From Gloeopeniophorella convolvens (Eukaryota; Basidiomycota; Agaricomycetes; Russulales): DNA of 64,000 bases. Position numbers and translations under genes: made by a program. The notes below the pieces were generated by a model. The model was not told the origin of the DNA and searched no databases. It saw only the letters and a list, made by a program, of their open reading frames with translations. The stretch covers positions 372,001 through 436,000 of the forward strand of contig WTXD01000016.1 of NCBI GenBank assembly GCA_022496205.1, given 5' to 3'. Positions 24,650-36,570 of the stretch are shown here, one piece after another. Each line of letters begins with the position of its first letter. The first letter of the stretch is position 1.

Positions 24650-25976
24650 ATGTCCCCCGCAGTTCCCCAGGGCGCCTCTGCGGCCGTGCTCAAGCCCTCA
24701 GAGCCCATCCCAGATGAGGCAGTTGCTGTGCAGGGTCCCAACTTTGACCAGCGCCCGACGCTCGAGAGCCTGCTCGCCTCCTACGAGCGGATAGGTTTTC
24801 AGGCGAACAGCCTCGGCAAGGCGATAGCCATCGTAAACAAAATGGTGCGTCTTGCTTCTGTCATACTCAACGTGCAGGTGTAGATCACGAGCCCCTAGCG
24901 CCGCTGGCGCCTCTCGGATGAACCGATCCCGGAGGACGAGACAGAGGAACTCTCCAACCCCGAGGTGCGCGCGCGGACGCGCTGCAACATCTTCCTTGGT
25001 TACACCTCCAACCTCATCTCGTCGGGCCTGCGCGAAGTCATCTTGCACCTTGTCAAGCACAAGCATGTCACGGCCATCGTTACCACTGCGGGCGGTATCG
25101 AGGAGGACTTTATCAAGTGCCTTGGCAAGACGTACCTGGCCGACTTCAACCTGGATGGCGCAGACTTGCGTCGTCGCGGCATGAATCGCATCGGAAACCT
25201 CGTCGTCCCGAATGACAACTACTGCAAGTTCGAGGACTGGCTTACACCAATTCTTGACACGATGCTCGCTGAGCAGCAAGCCAGTGGGGAAGTATGGACG
25301 CCGAGCAGGTTCATCCGCCGCCTAGGGAAGGAGATCAACAACGAGGAGTCTGTGTATCACTGGGCATACAAAGTGAATACAGCCACCTCACTCAGGTTCT
25401 CTGCTGAGGCCACCATAGAACGACGTCCCCGTGTTCTGCCCCGCCCTGACGGATGGCTCAATTGGAGACATGATATATTTCCACTCGTTCAAATCGCCTG
25501 GACTCGTGCTCGATATTGTCGGCGATATTCGCGCATTGAATGAATTATCACGAAGATCTATAAAGGCGGGCATGATCGTGCTCGGTGGTGGTGTCTGCAA
25601 ACATCAAATTGCAAATGCGATGTTAATCGTGTGTCCTATTCCGCTTCTCGAAGTTCAATATCTGATCTCGAACAAGCGTAACGGTGCTGACTACTCTGTA
25701 TTCATTGTGAGTTTTTTTCTTTCACCCTGGTGCCTGGTACTGAGGCTTGGCGCAGAACACTGGCCAAGAATTCGACGGGTCGGATTCTGGCGCACGACCC
25801 GACGAGGCAGTTTCGTGGGGAAAGATTCGCGCCGGTGCTGAATCTGTAAAAGTGAGATCTCGTTGCTCCAGATCGTATCGTCCATTCTCAGATATTGATA
25901 GGTATACGCGGACGCGACACTCGTTTTCCCGTTGTTGGTAGCCACAACATTCGCACAGGATGTTCTACCATCATGA
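24650..25976 (+). CDS. DYS1: Deoxyhypusine synthase
   Basis: NAD-dependent enzyme that transfers the butylamine group of spermidine to one lysine of eIF5A, the first step of hypusine formation; cytosolic tetramer. Six exons in phase 0 throughout: 24650-24844, 24899-25372, 25419-25628, 25677-25706, 25756-25851, 25902-25976; 359 aa, near the family length. Motifs: [24 protein letters not shown] (NAD site), [32 protein letters not shown] and [14 protein letters not shown]. The last carries the catalytic lysine (about K326, equivalent to human K329) that forms the covalent intermediate. The C-terminus [18 protein letters not shown] is typical. Exon 4 is only 30 nt. Confidence 0.97.
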
Positions 25977-26516
25977 TTGCCTCAGGGATGCACCTAGATG
26001 CACGAATAAGAAGTAACTCTCAAGTCATCGCGCGTGTCATGTTCCGTGAGGATACAAGTCTTCCCTGATCTAACCTTCGAGACCGCCGCCGTGACACAAC
26101 CCCGAGCTTCTCTAGTTACCCGAGAAACACCCGGATGCCTATTTCGTTGGTATGCTTGATCCAAGCAACGGAACGAAGTTTTCATGTGTCAGCGCCATTG
26201 TGCATTTTTCATTATCTCGCCATCGCGCAGCCACAACCCAAAGGAGCCCCTCTTTTCACGGCCATACTCGGGCTGAAATCATCCACAACTCGTGAGATAC
26301 GTGCGCTCTAGCGGACGTGACTGCCACCTCTGGCGTGTCCACAGCCCACCGCGCTTACATAGTCGCTTACACGCAACAACACAGTCCGGAAGTATATATA
26401 CCTTACCCTCTCAACTCAGGTAGGCCAAAATCGTCTTTGGAATACCCACATCCGCTTTCTTTCCTATTCACCTCCACATACACTCTTCCTATACCCCCTA
26501 CTAAAACCAACCAGTC
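25977..26516. other. Intergenic with promoter of the next gene
   Basis: No gene. A TATATATA element at 26393-26400 lies about 117 bp before the ATG at 26517, followed by CT-rich, A/C-rich leader sequence. Confidence 0.55.
26393..26400 (+). promoter_or_regulatory. TATA box of the 26517 gene
   Basis: TATATATA in the correct orientation and at a usual distance upstream of the start codon. Confidence 0.55.
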
Positions 26517-27868
26517 ATGCCACTTTCTGCACATTCTGAAACCTCCACCCCATATTCCGTCACCTCTCCGCAGTCCTGGGCTCATATCATTGCTGCAGCC
26601 GGGCTCAAAATCGACGTTAACTGCGGCTTCGAGTTCAATTGGGATGACGAGGACGCCTTCGATCCTAATAAGATGTTGGCGTACGACTCAGTCTCAATAA
26701 GCCACTGTGCGCTCTTCTATTCCGTGCTTCAGACGTTCGGCATGGGGGATGAGTACGACACCCCACCCACAGACGTAAGCCCTTACCACCCACACCCCAC
26801 TCGCTCACTACCCACTCACATGGTCGCTTTGATCAGAAAACCCGAGACATGCTCAAGCACTTCATTGAATGCAACTTCAGCTTTATGCATAATGCAGTGG
26901 TACTCGACTGCGTGCTCGAGTGGAATAACTTCGCGGGCTGGGCCGCAGTCATGTACGCGCTCGCGGGCGTTGTCGCTGGGTACGAAGAGCTCGCCCAGCG
27001 CGCACAAGAGATTGCGAACTACGATGCGGACGTGTCCACGAGCTCCGATGTGGCATCTGTCTTCTCGGACGCCTCGCTCGACAACAGCGTCGAGCAGCAG
27101 CAGGACGAGCCCACGGACGGATGCTCTTTCAATCTCGAGTACTTTTCCAACCCCGAGGAGATCTCCAGTTCAGACTCTAGCGATGATGTGGACAAGTCAA
27201 TCGAGATATTCCGGGAGAAGCTGGAGCAGGCACGCAGGCGTCGTCTCGAGTTCCGGCGCCCAAGACCCCGCCCCGGGCACGACGCCAGGTTCCGTGTGTC
27301 CTACGACGAGCGCGGCGCCGACGCCGAGCAGCCAACGCCCGTTCTTGCTGGTCTTGACGACACCCCCGAGACCACGACCACCTTGGTTGGATCGGAGTCC
27401 GAGCCCGAGCGCGGGGGCAGCCCGGCGCCCTCACTAGATGCCTCCAACTCCTCGTCCGGCGTTCTGCCGCGCCTCTGGGGCCGCGGTCGCTCGCCCCGCA
27501 ACGAAAGCGACCACGCCTCCCCCGACAACCTCCCCCCCTTCGACACGCGGCCCTGGTCTGAGGGCGACAATGATACCCCATCCTCGCCGCAGCCCGGTCC
27601 GCCTATCCTCGGCCTGCACGGGGCGCAGTTCCACTTCGTGCCGATGCATCCCAGACCGTCAGTGTCGCGCACGCTGGAGGAAAGTGGCTCTGAGCCAGGC
27701 GATGGGACGCCCCGCTCCGACCGTGGCGCACACTTCTCCCAGAAGGAAGCTGGCCCAGAGCGCGGCACCGAGGTACTCTTCTACTCGCACACTGGCCTAA
27801 ACCAAGTTTATTCTGAGCAGGACGACGCGGAGCTTGGCTCCGGTGATGATGCGCACTACACTCAGTAG
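26517..27868 (+). CDS. Acidic, disordered orphan protein
   Basis: Not recognised. Exon 1 (26517-26774) and exon 2 (26837-27868) are joined in phase 0 by a 62-bp intron with a GTAAGC donor and a GATCAG acceptor; 429 aa. The first third looks folded, with aromatic and cysteine residues (VNCGFEFNWDDEDAFDP; FIECNFSFMHNAVVLDCVL) and one hydrophobic helix (FAGWAAVMYALAGVVAGY). The remainder is Ser/Asp/Glu/Pro-rich and probably disordered, with an Arg cluster (EQARRRRLEFRRPRPRPG) that could be a nuclear signal. A regulator or scaffold is possible, but nothing catalytic is visible. Confidence 0.7.
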
Positions 27869-28188
27869 AAACCATCCTCACGCGACCGTCCGACCGCATA
27901 CCCCCTTTCTCCCTCACGACCATACCCCAAGTTATCCAGATTCAGATTGTGTACTCCTCGTTCCGTTGTAATGTATTATGCAGCCGCTGTTTGATCGGTC
28001 ACGCAATACCATAGACATCACCCTATTTATGTTGTATTCACGACTTGTCTATTACTATGTACGTGTAGTTCCGGCACTGAATATACGACGTTTCCGTAGC
28101 TCGAATCTCTTCCATGCATCCCGCCCGCGGGCCGAACAGACCAACGCTGCCGACAGCACCAGATGCGTCAGCCCTTCCTCACGTGAGT
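27869..28188. other. 3' intergenic
   Basis: About 320 bp between the orphan's stop and the 3' end of the convergent membrane gene. It contains AT-rich 3' UTR-like sequence and no supported gene. Confidence 0.5.
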
Positions 28189-28695
28189 TCACATCAGCAC
28201 TCCTGTCAACATCTCCCCGCCGGACACCCTCGTGCCGTCCTCCCACCGCCCAACCCTGACCCCACCAGGCCCTCCCGCGCCCGGCACCTGTGCAAGCGTC
28301 AGCCCCTCAACCAGCACTGCGCCCGCCCAGATCCCGGCTCGGAGCACGGCAAGCGCGCCACCGCACAGCACGAGCAGCGCCCACGCGCCGGGCCAGCGCA
28401 CCTCCGCCCAGAGGAGTACGCGCTCCGCCGGCGTGTGCCCGTGGACGGCGAGCGTGAGCCCTGGGGGTGCGGCTGGCGGCAGCGGTGCAGCGACGTGCGT
28501 GCGGAGGGTGATGACGAGGCCGGCGAGGAGCGTCGCGAAGAGGGTCGGCGGGGCAAGCGTGCGGAAGAGTGCTGCTTGCGAGGGCGGTGCGGGCGTGCGC
28601 CGCGTGCGGTGAGGATCAGATTGTGGGTGTGCTCTCGGGGAGAGTGCCTCGAGCAAGGTCGGATCGGAGGTGACACGCTTCGCCACCATTGTCAT
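28189..28695 (-). CDS. Small hypothetical membrane protein
   Basis: Not recognised. A single-exon frame of 168 aa starts at the ATG at 28695. Two hydrophobic segments are evident: LFATLLAGLVITLRTHV and ALLVLCGGALAVLRAGIWAG, with a Gly/Val-rich C-terminus. Between them sits a short polar loop. A TATATA element lies about 130 bp upstream. The reverse strand is also open because the region is GC-rich, but the membrane-like hydrophobicity pattern supports this strand. Confidence 0.5.
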   Translation of the reverse strand: MTMVAKRVTSDPTLLEALSPRAHPQSDPHRTRRTPAPPSQAALFRTLAPPTLFATLLAGLVITLRTHVAAPLPPAAPPGLTLAVHGHTPAERVLLWAEVRWPGAWALLVLCGGALAVLRAGIWAGAVLVEGLTLAQVPGAGGPGGVRVGRWEDGTRVSGGEMLTGVLM

Positions 28696-28823
28696 CGAAG
28701 GCAGGTCTAAGGGTGCCAAAAATTGGATCGAAAAGAGCGAAAATGTTTGGAAAACGGTGCCGTGCCAGACGGCGGTGTGCAGGTAGTAGTGAGTGTTGCC
28801 CGCCGGTGGAGCGCGTGCGTCGC

Positions 28824-28831
28824 ATATATAA
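28824..28831 (-). promoter_or_regulatory. TATA-like element
   Basis: TATATA reads on both strands here. It is placed suitably for the minus-strand membrane gene, and equally for an unrecognised plus-strand transcript. Confidence 0.35.
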
Positions 28832-30733
28832 GAACTGCGCGCATGGCTGCCAACAGATCAGGAATCCAAGGCACAAAAGCTAGCTGCGGTCTTAATTATC
28901 AGGATGGACGCTTCCAAAGAGACTCATGCGATCGCCGAGTCAGTGAATGATTAGAAAGTCAACAGTGGCGGGCCCCACTGAACATCATGCACATGTTGTG
29001 ATAAGTTCGGCTTCAAGAGGAGTTACGTGGCCGAATTTGGCAAGAATATCCGACCTGGCACATACCGGGCGCCTACGCGAGCGGCGAGTCAACTTTGTTC
29101 TCAACCTGATAGGCCGCCTCGCCAGGCTGCGGTGCGGTCCTGTAAGTACATGTGGTTGAGCCCCTTCATTCTCCCTCGCTCCGATCATCTACCTGAGATT
29201 ATTTTTGGACAGGAGAGAACTCCACTGTTTTTACTCACACGATAGCCGCTTGCCTGGTGCCGTTCCCGGGTCTCCCAGCCGACCTCGCCACAACGCATCG
29301 CTCCATTCTGAGACCATCACACCTTGTATTATACCACCGTTCAGCCGGACTCGCCAATCTGGTGTGGCGATGGCTGTATGTACCAATCTTTTCAGCGTTG
29401 TCAAAAGGCTCGCACCGCTCGCCGCTACTCTCTGTCCTCATGGTCAAGATCTGCTCGGGGCTTCGGACTAATAGAACTCAGGTCCATTTATCTGTGTCAT
29501 TACCTCATTGCACTCATCAAGGTTCGTTGAAATCTAGTATGTGCGATTTTCTAGCGTGCGTATTTCTCACTCTGATCGTTTTAGGCTCATGGGCCGCGGA
29601 GAGGTTCGGGAGTCCCGGTGGACCGTGGACTAGGGATCACTCAGATCACTCTGCAGGACATGTCGTACACCGGCATTCGTTGAACCGCTCAGCATGCCCT
29701 GGAGACAGGTCACTGTCACGGCCAATTCTGGTCCAGGTACTGCTGCTCCATCGGCTCCATGGGATCTAGTCATACCTCTTTCTGCGTGGCGGAGACCCTG
29801 TCTTCTGCAGTTGGAACATGTATGTAAGTACGAATCTCCAACCCAGACCACGACGGCGAATCTCGATCAGTACGTTGTGCCAGTCTGGGTATTTCTCCGT
29901 GTGCCAATCCATTGTGCAGTAAGTGTCCGTGTCTCAGATTTCATCGATATCATAATGGCGTGTCAGCGCAGTTCAGTTGTGGTAGACCGGTTGCCGCGCT
30001 TCTTAGTCAACACAAAGAAGCCGGTGGCAAGCCGTGCGAACGCTCTCTTTATGCTATCGTCAACCTATCTGGACGGGGAATAGCCCTGAATACCTCCAAC
30101 TACAGACACATCATTTTTTTTTGGGTTCATGAGTCCCAAAGGGCCCTTGTCGATGCGATCGCTCCACGTGGCTTGATTTCTCAAAGACGACTTCTGGACC
30201 CTGCATCGGACTGAAAACCAGTCAAAACCGAGGTGAACGGTGCAAGCCTTGAAGGCTTGAGGACTTGCTCTCCGGAGTCTCTCAAACGGTCGATCATCGT
30301 CATCAGCGTTAGACCTCGACGGGCGCTAACGCTGTGGGCGGCATGTCTTGTGAAGATTCCAACATCCCGGGGATGCGTTACGCTAGATCATTCTCGTGAA
30401 GGAGCCAGCGTGCGGGTGAGCTTGTGGCTGGCGCCGTGGGTCAGCGTTGCACATGCACTGACTCAGTTGTGGAGATTTCCCCTTGGTTCTTCTTTACGCT
30501 CGCCTTCGATCACGTCAAATTTAATCGGTCAACGCGCAGTGCGTCTGCGAAAACGCGACGCGACGTGCCTTGCCTCGGGTACTTAAGCTCTGCTTTTGCA
30601 CCTCGCCCCCAGCCTCTCGCCGTTTCTTATCCTGTCACCCCCCTGCCCACCTGGTCCTCAGTCCCGTCACCAACAGAAATTTTCTACTTCATCTACGCGA
30701 TCGATTTATACTACCAACGCGGAACTACCAACA
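28832..30733. other. Intergenic, no supported gene
   Basis: A strong donor-like GTAAGTACG occurs near 29824 and an open frame spans 29694-30083, but no gene could be closed with motifs or consistent phases. It may hold a degenerate gene. The 3' end is the CT/CA-rich leader of the next gene. Confidence 0.4.
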
Positions 30734-31391
30734 ATGCCACCGGAGAATCAACAACCATCCGGAAAGAATTACGCGGAGCTTTTCGTAAGCTGTCTATCAC
30801 TCCTACATCCCAAACCAGCCCTGCTCATCTTCCTTAGGAGGATCTACCTGAAGATGTCAAATTAGCCTTGAAGGTACCATATCCGGGCTGTTGCCCGAGG
30901 GTTCCTGGGAAGAGGATACAGCTGAAGCATCTATTCACGGATGAACACGCCATCCATCTGACCCCGGAACAGTACAAATCGCTACCCGTGTACGTTTGCC
31001 CAGCAATGGACGAAAAGGGCTGCTCGGACAATCTCCGGTGAGCTCGGTTCATTCTGTGACTACTCGTTATATCCTGATTATTGGTCACTTGCACAGCGGA
31101 AAGCGGAGAGACGCCGCACATGCCCACATAAAAACCTGCGCAGCGTACAGGCGCCTGTACAGCAACGTCGTTACCAAACCTCCACCGGTCGTATTCAAGC
31201 GAGGCGACTTGCCAAAGCTTCGAGAGGGTCGGGGTAGGATTAAAAGTCCCTACAAGAAGCCTCGTAACTGCAAACATGAGCTTAAACGGGAAGAACTGCT
31301 CAAGCCACCTGCTCCCACTTCTGGCGGCGCTGCGATTGAATATCACTGGGTACATTGGGAACCTCCGACTGAACCGAAACATCCGACCTAG
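30734..31391 (+). CDS. Zinc-finger-like protein, family copy A
   Basis: Not assigned to a named family. Three exons: 30734-30784, 30838-31037, 31097-31391; introns 53 and 59 bp, phases 0 and 2; 181 aa. A cysteine/histidine cluster, VYVCPAMDEKGCSDNLR, followed across the intron by GKRRDAAHAHIKTCAAYRR, has the spacing of a degenerate C2HC/C2H2 zinc finger. Before it lies an amphipathic helix (LPEDVKLALK) and after it a basic, proline-rich tail. The intron positions match those of the gene at 32307: one directly before the E-x-L-P-E helix and one inside the finger. A DNA- or RNA-binding role is a guess. Confidence 0.68.
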
Positions 31392-32306
31392 CCCCTCGTC
31401 CTCCGACACCAATCCTTCTGCATGGAGTCCGCTCCATGTACCACTTCCAGCTTCAACCCCCTAGCAGAGCATTTCATGTACTCGAGTATTGCATTTCCGG
31501 TCCTGACGTAGTGAAGTAATATCTTTTTTCATACGAGCGACTCCCTTCTACGAATCAGCTCATGAGAGTCTAATGAAAATAAACCCAATCGATGTGGTCT
31601 TGAGCCTACTAGCTACTGAGCGGCCCCGCGTCCGATTCGGCCCGAGTGGGGCCGCAGCTCCGAGCACTTTGGTCCTCTTTGGTCCTTGCGTTAGACCCTG
31701 CCAAGTTTGGACCGTCTGCTGCGACTTGACCTTTCCCGCTGTCTCGGGCCTGCGCTTGAGCCCACTGCTGCCTTCATCTGAGAACTCTCTGCAACAACTT
31801 TTGACTCCACCGCTATAGCTATATTTGAACACGATATCGCGCCCCGCAAACCATCTGCGCCCCCATGGTTCGTCATGGCAAAACACGCTCACCGGCAGTA
31901 GATACTAGGGACGGGCAAAATGGGGGGAGGGGGGGGGGCAGCCTGTGCGCAATTTGTGGCGAGCCACGCTTGGGAATTCCTTCCGCATCCAAGCGCAGAA
32001 TAACCAGATCTGACCTTGACGTTCATCATCGACAACGAGTCTTGTCCTGGCCCTTCGCGTAGCCGGGTCAAGACTGCCACTCCCGCTTTAGTGCCAATGC
32101 GCACTTCGCCGAGCTTGCCGCACGGGCTCATGGTTGTGGGTTGTGCGCAAAGCCAAAGCCACATGCGTTGCTTAGGCTTGTGGAAGCGATGTTATCGCGC
32201 TCGCTTGAGCTTGCGATACTTAAAGCTCCGGTTTTCCTCCCATCTCTACAGAACACACCAGTCTGCACCCTAAGACCTCATCTTAAAATACTTTCTCCAG
32301 CTTGTC
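31392..32306. other. Intergenic
   Basis: It contains a G-rich run near 31920-31940 and the leader of the next gene. No gene was recognised. Confidence 0.45.
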
Positions 32307-33968
32307 ATGGCCGTTACTCGCTCCTCTAAAGCAGCAAATGGCGCAGCTGGCTCTGCGTCGTCCTCCCACTCTATGACCCTCCGCTCTTCCCCACAGCGCC
32401 AGGCCCAGATCAAGATCAAGACCAAGACCAAGACCAAGACCAAGACCGTGCGCAAGAAGGCTGGTCTGACATCTGCGGAGAGGATCAAGTCTAGACTTGG
32501 AGCAAGCAAACGCACACAGCCGGCCGTAGTCCGGGCGGTTATCAGAGCCAAGACGTCTCACCGATCCAACATTCAGAAGCAGCGGGTGGCTGTCTCTCTC
32601 TCTCAGGCCGAGCTGATGGTGCGCTCGTCGGATATCTTTACTACGGGTGACAACCTGACGCAGGTTTCTAGGGAGAGCTCCCTGAGAAGATCCGTAAAGA
32701 GGTCGAGGTTATCAGAAAATGCTGCAGGGGCATCGTTAAGGTCATGCGTACAGGAGGCATAACCAAAATCACCACCGCATCTGCATCTAGCCTCGCCAAG
32801 CATCAGCTCTTCTCTCTGGAGCATGCCGCCTCCCTGCGTCCCGACATCCGCCAATGGCTTCCTAGAATCGTGTGTCCTGCATACCCGATTAATTTCGACT
32901 GTCGCGGCGGGTAAGTCGGCACTCTGACGTGCAAGCACTCTCACTCACACATACCTACTTTGCAGCGGCCAGCGTGGCGATGCGATGGTCCGCCACACTA
33001 AAGGATGCGAGAGCTTCAAACACCACTTCCTCGAGGAACATCTGCAGCTCTTCCCAGACGACAACCAGCCGTGTCTCTCGGGCGACTACAAATTCCTCAA
33101 AATGACTGCAGGGCAGCTCGCCCATCTCGACGCCCGCCTCCGTCCCGCGGTTCGCGCTGCAGGCTTGCGGTCGGAGTTCACGCAGGCAGATGCGGAGGAA
33201 ATCGATCACCTCTTGCGCACATGGATGCCACTCCCAACACGAGGAATGCCGCGCGTGCCCGCGGAAGCCTTCCCGCGGCACTACCTTCCGCAGTTTTTCT
33301 GTGCAGGCGCACCCCGCACAAGCGTCGAGTCGTCCGCGTACGACGCAGATTCCGAGTCCAGATCACCCATGATGCAGGCCCAACCGGCCGGTGTACTTTC
33401 GCCCCCACAGACCCAGCAGGATCGCACTCCCGTGCTGCCGCAGGTTCCGGAGCAGCATGCGATCGAGCCTCCACAAACACCATCTCCCCGTATTCCCGAA
33501 TTTGAGCTCTATCCACCACCACATGGACTGTCACCCGAGAGTGACAGCGAGTACTACGCCCGTGCTCTGGCGGCGTGGGCACCGCAGCAGACGCTCGATT
33601 ACCACGAAGGGTGGGAGCAAGCCATGTTCCCTACCGACGTGATCCAAGGGGCGCTACCTCAGCCCGGCCCTTCCTCGTACGAATACATCGCGGGCGGATT
33701 CTCCGGCGTCGACTCGCATGACATGGAGCTGCTGTACGGCCAAGCGCGTGTCAACTACGAGACGCTCGATTTTGGGTCCGCGTTTCTGGAGGCTGGCCCG
33801 TCCCTCGGGGACTTGGAGGGGCTGTTGCGTCCGCCTTCCGTCGAAGAACAGCTGATCCCAGCCATTGACGCCTCGGCTCCCGATGCGACCCCACCTGCGA
33901 TGCAATTTACAACAGTGAATGGATTCGTGTTCCCCACTCCCATGCAGACCCCAGTGTCTGTTCTCTGA
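32307..33968 (+). CDS. Zinc-finger-like protein, family copy B
   Basis: Three exons: 32307-32618, 32672-32910, 32966-33968; introns 53 and 55 bp, phases 0 and 2; 517 aa. Exon 1 is Ser/Lys-rich with a K-T repeat (about residues 36-47). Exon 2 starts with GELPEKIRKEVEVI and ends with VCPAYPINFDC. Exon 3 continues QRGDAMVRHTKGCESFKHH, completing a C-x(n)-C-x(n)-H-x3-C finger like that of copy A. A long acidic/proline/glutamine-rich tail follows, as in fungal transcription activators. This suggests a transcriptional regulator, but the finger is not a standard class and the call is inference. Confidence 0.68.
32407..32447 (+). repeat. AAGACC hexanucleotide repeat
   Basis: About six copies of the AAGACC/AAGATC unit inside exon 1 encode alternating Lys-Thr/Lys-Ile. 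They are probably length-polymorphic. Confidence 0.8.
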
Positions 33969-36107
33969 TTGTCTGTCGCGAATTTCTTGTTTCTATATCC
34001 GCACCCCACACACTGCATATTTACAATCACCTTACATCCTTTCATTTCCCTATATTTATAGATGCTTAACCCTACACTCCCTACCTCTTGATGCTGATTT
34101 TATGTTATGTAACTTGTGACCATCGTCTGAGCACTAAATGGATACTTCAATGCACTGATCGAATGCCATACGCTGGAATAAGGGACGACAGAGCGAGAGA
34201 GTTGAGAGCGATGCAGAGCGAGGCCACGAGCCTGGCGAGTCTGTGTCAGGACCGCAGTCGTACCGGAAAGGCCCGAGCCACCTCGCTCTCGCTTACCGCG
34301 CACAAGCCAGAGTTACCAGCTGTGCCGCGGAGGGGCCGTCGTCTGGGAAATCTATGCTCCAAGATCTCCAGGAACTCCGACAGAAGGATACGAACGAGGG
34401 CGGAAAATACTGATGACGTCGCCTGCAGTGCACCAAACCTTGACGACGCGGGTGCAGTGCTCAAGGGCCGGAAGCGCTGAACTGGCGGCGGCCGTGAAGG
34501 AACTCGTTACGCGTAGACCAGGGGTAAGTAATGTACAAAAAAAGACGATCGTCGTCCTGCAGCATCGACATAAATCCGAATGAAGAACGCTAAGATGCAC
34601 TACTAGGTGGCCATCATTCATGGCAGTGGGACTGAGAAGCTGCGAGCACAACGAAAGCCTCGTTCCATTTTACAGTAAGCCAGGGCCGCTGCATTGTAAC
34701 CACACATGTACTGTACTTACCCGAGCTGTGCCATTTCTGAGCGCCGACAAGTCAGTCTGTGCCTGGCGGCAAGTTGAATTGGGTGTGAAGCGATGGCATC
34801 CTATGGCATCGCGGCGATCGCCTTTCGAACCCCGCAGGACTGTCCTAAGTTCGGTGATTGCAGACGCCTCGTCCGGGGACTTGGCCGAGATGTCGATTGA
34901 TCCTCTGCAACTCAACGAGCCTGCGATGTGCCAGTCGGTCGACGCGCTGCGCGACTCATGTGGGGTTGCTCCTTGTGATGTGAAGGCATTGTCAGTTGAG
35001 AAAACATGTGTGAGGATCCGTATGACGTACCGCGTTGGCTGCCCCTGGTGAGGTGGACCGGTCGGTCTCCAAGAGGTCGTCTCATTGGAGGACGGCGAGT
35101 ATCGAGAGAGGCTTGTTTATGTGGCAAGACAAGTGTCTCGTCGAAAGTCTGCCCTCATAGTTCGCGCTCAGAGAGCCACGAACGACAAAACGCGCCTGCC
35201 CCGGCCACAACAACGAGAGCAACGTTGTGACTTTCCTTGGAAAGCTCGAATCGTCTCGAAGAACCAGCCACCAAGTCATGAGCTTGCCAAGGTTTGGACG
35301 CAATGCAACGCCGTATTCCAAGTCTCCGCTGCAAACCAGACTGCCACTGTCGTCAGGTAGATACGACCACCAAAAAAAAGGGATAAACGCACGATGACGT
35401 CTTGCCTCTCCGATGGATTGGCCTGGATGCTCGAGTGAGACTTTGAGGTCCCACACAACATTGCTACAGTGCCCCTTTATAAATGGCGAACCGGGTCTCG
35501 TCTTTATCTGCACAACAGCATCAGTTCTCGAAGAGCGGATGAGCATTTATGGACGACGCACGCTGTTCTCTAGCTAGAACACCTGCACACCCTGTCAACG
35601 CCCACCGCAACGCGCCTTCCACCGCGAATTTGAATTACATGCGTGGTTACTTGCGTCTGAAATGCGAACGCCACGAAGCCGAAAGAAGGAAGAGGTCCAA
35701 TGGTGGTGCCTGCGGGACGATTCCCGCTATCACGGTGTTGTCGTTGAAGGCGGTCGGCGCGGCGCGTACGTGGACAGGCTTGAGAGTGGACATCGTGCGT
35801 AGTAAGGAGGGCGAAGGCAGGTTTCCAAAGTTCGAGTCATCTCCTAAGTTGGATACTATGATGGTGATGGTGGTCGCGCGGAGAGCCGCGTGTCGCTGAG
35901 GACTCGGGTGCGGGACACCACATGTTCTATCACGTCACGTTTCGATCAGACATTCCCCGACTGCGTAGCTTTTGCAGATACGAACGATAGACTATGCAAC
36001 ATGCAGACATTCAGCCCAGCCATTTTGTCACTCACTCTCCTCCAACATATGTCATGAATCATCTCTCTATTGTCGGGACACTCGAAACATATCATGGTAG
36101 TGATGGC

Positions 36108-36123
36108 TAGGGTTAGGGTTAGG
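36108..36123 (+). repeat. Interstitial telomere-like repeat
   Basis: TAGGGTTAGGGTTAGG, nearly three units of the (TTAGGG)n telomere motif used by most basidiomycetes, lies far from any visible chromosome end in a gene-poor stretch. Confidence 0.8.
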
Positions 36124-36540
36124 ACGGCGGACCGGCATAAAAAAAGGCCCACCCAGCCCGAGGGCCGGAGTGGGACAGGGAAATATTGAGACGGTGCATG
36201 AGCCGAAGCCCATACAAACCGCAAGTTCCCCCTGAGGACAGGGTCGCCGTGCTATGGGAGGCCCCCACGGCCCATAAACCCAGGTAGGTGAAGGGGCCTA
36301 TGCCATCAAGGTAAGTATGAGGATTCACATTGTCGCGCGCGAGAATTTATTCCGCTGGCGGTGCGCACGGACCATGCACTGTAGGGCAGGTCAAGGCGGG
36401 CTCGTACGTTGACATCACGTACGCGTACGCGCTCAACATCACCTCACGACTCCATGCGACACAACTTCACGCCAAAAATAAACAGAGCGAGGACTCGTTT
36501 CGTTAATCTACGTTCTGACGTTACAGTAAGTAGACGTGGG

Positions 36541-36570
36541 GAGATATCGAGAGGCGCGTGTTCATCAGGA
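36541..36570 (+). repeat. Dispersed 30-bp repeat, copy 1
   Basis: It starts GAGATATCGAGAGG and ends TTCATCAGGA. It matches 26 of 30 bases with 44161-44190 in the same orientation. Both copies lie upstream of a DUF6535 gene (0.9 and 2.2 kb). Confidence 0.55.

Noticed and set aside
28114..28710. 198-aa plus-strand frame opposite the small membrane protein
   Set aside because: Arg/Glu-rich and featureless. The opposite strand shows two clean hydrophobic helices.
34620..35051. 144-residue plus-strand frame
   Set aside because: No motif, no clear start context, no supporting splice signals; composition like neighbouring noncoding DNA.
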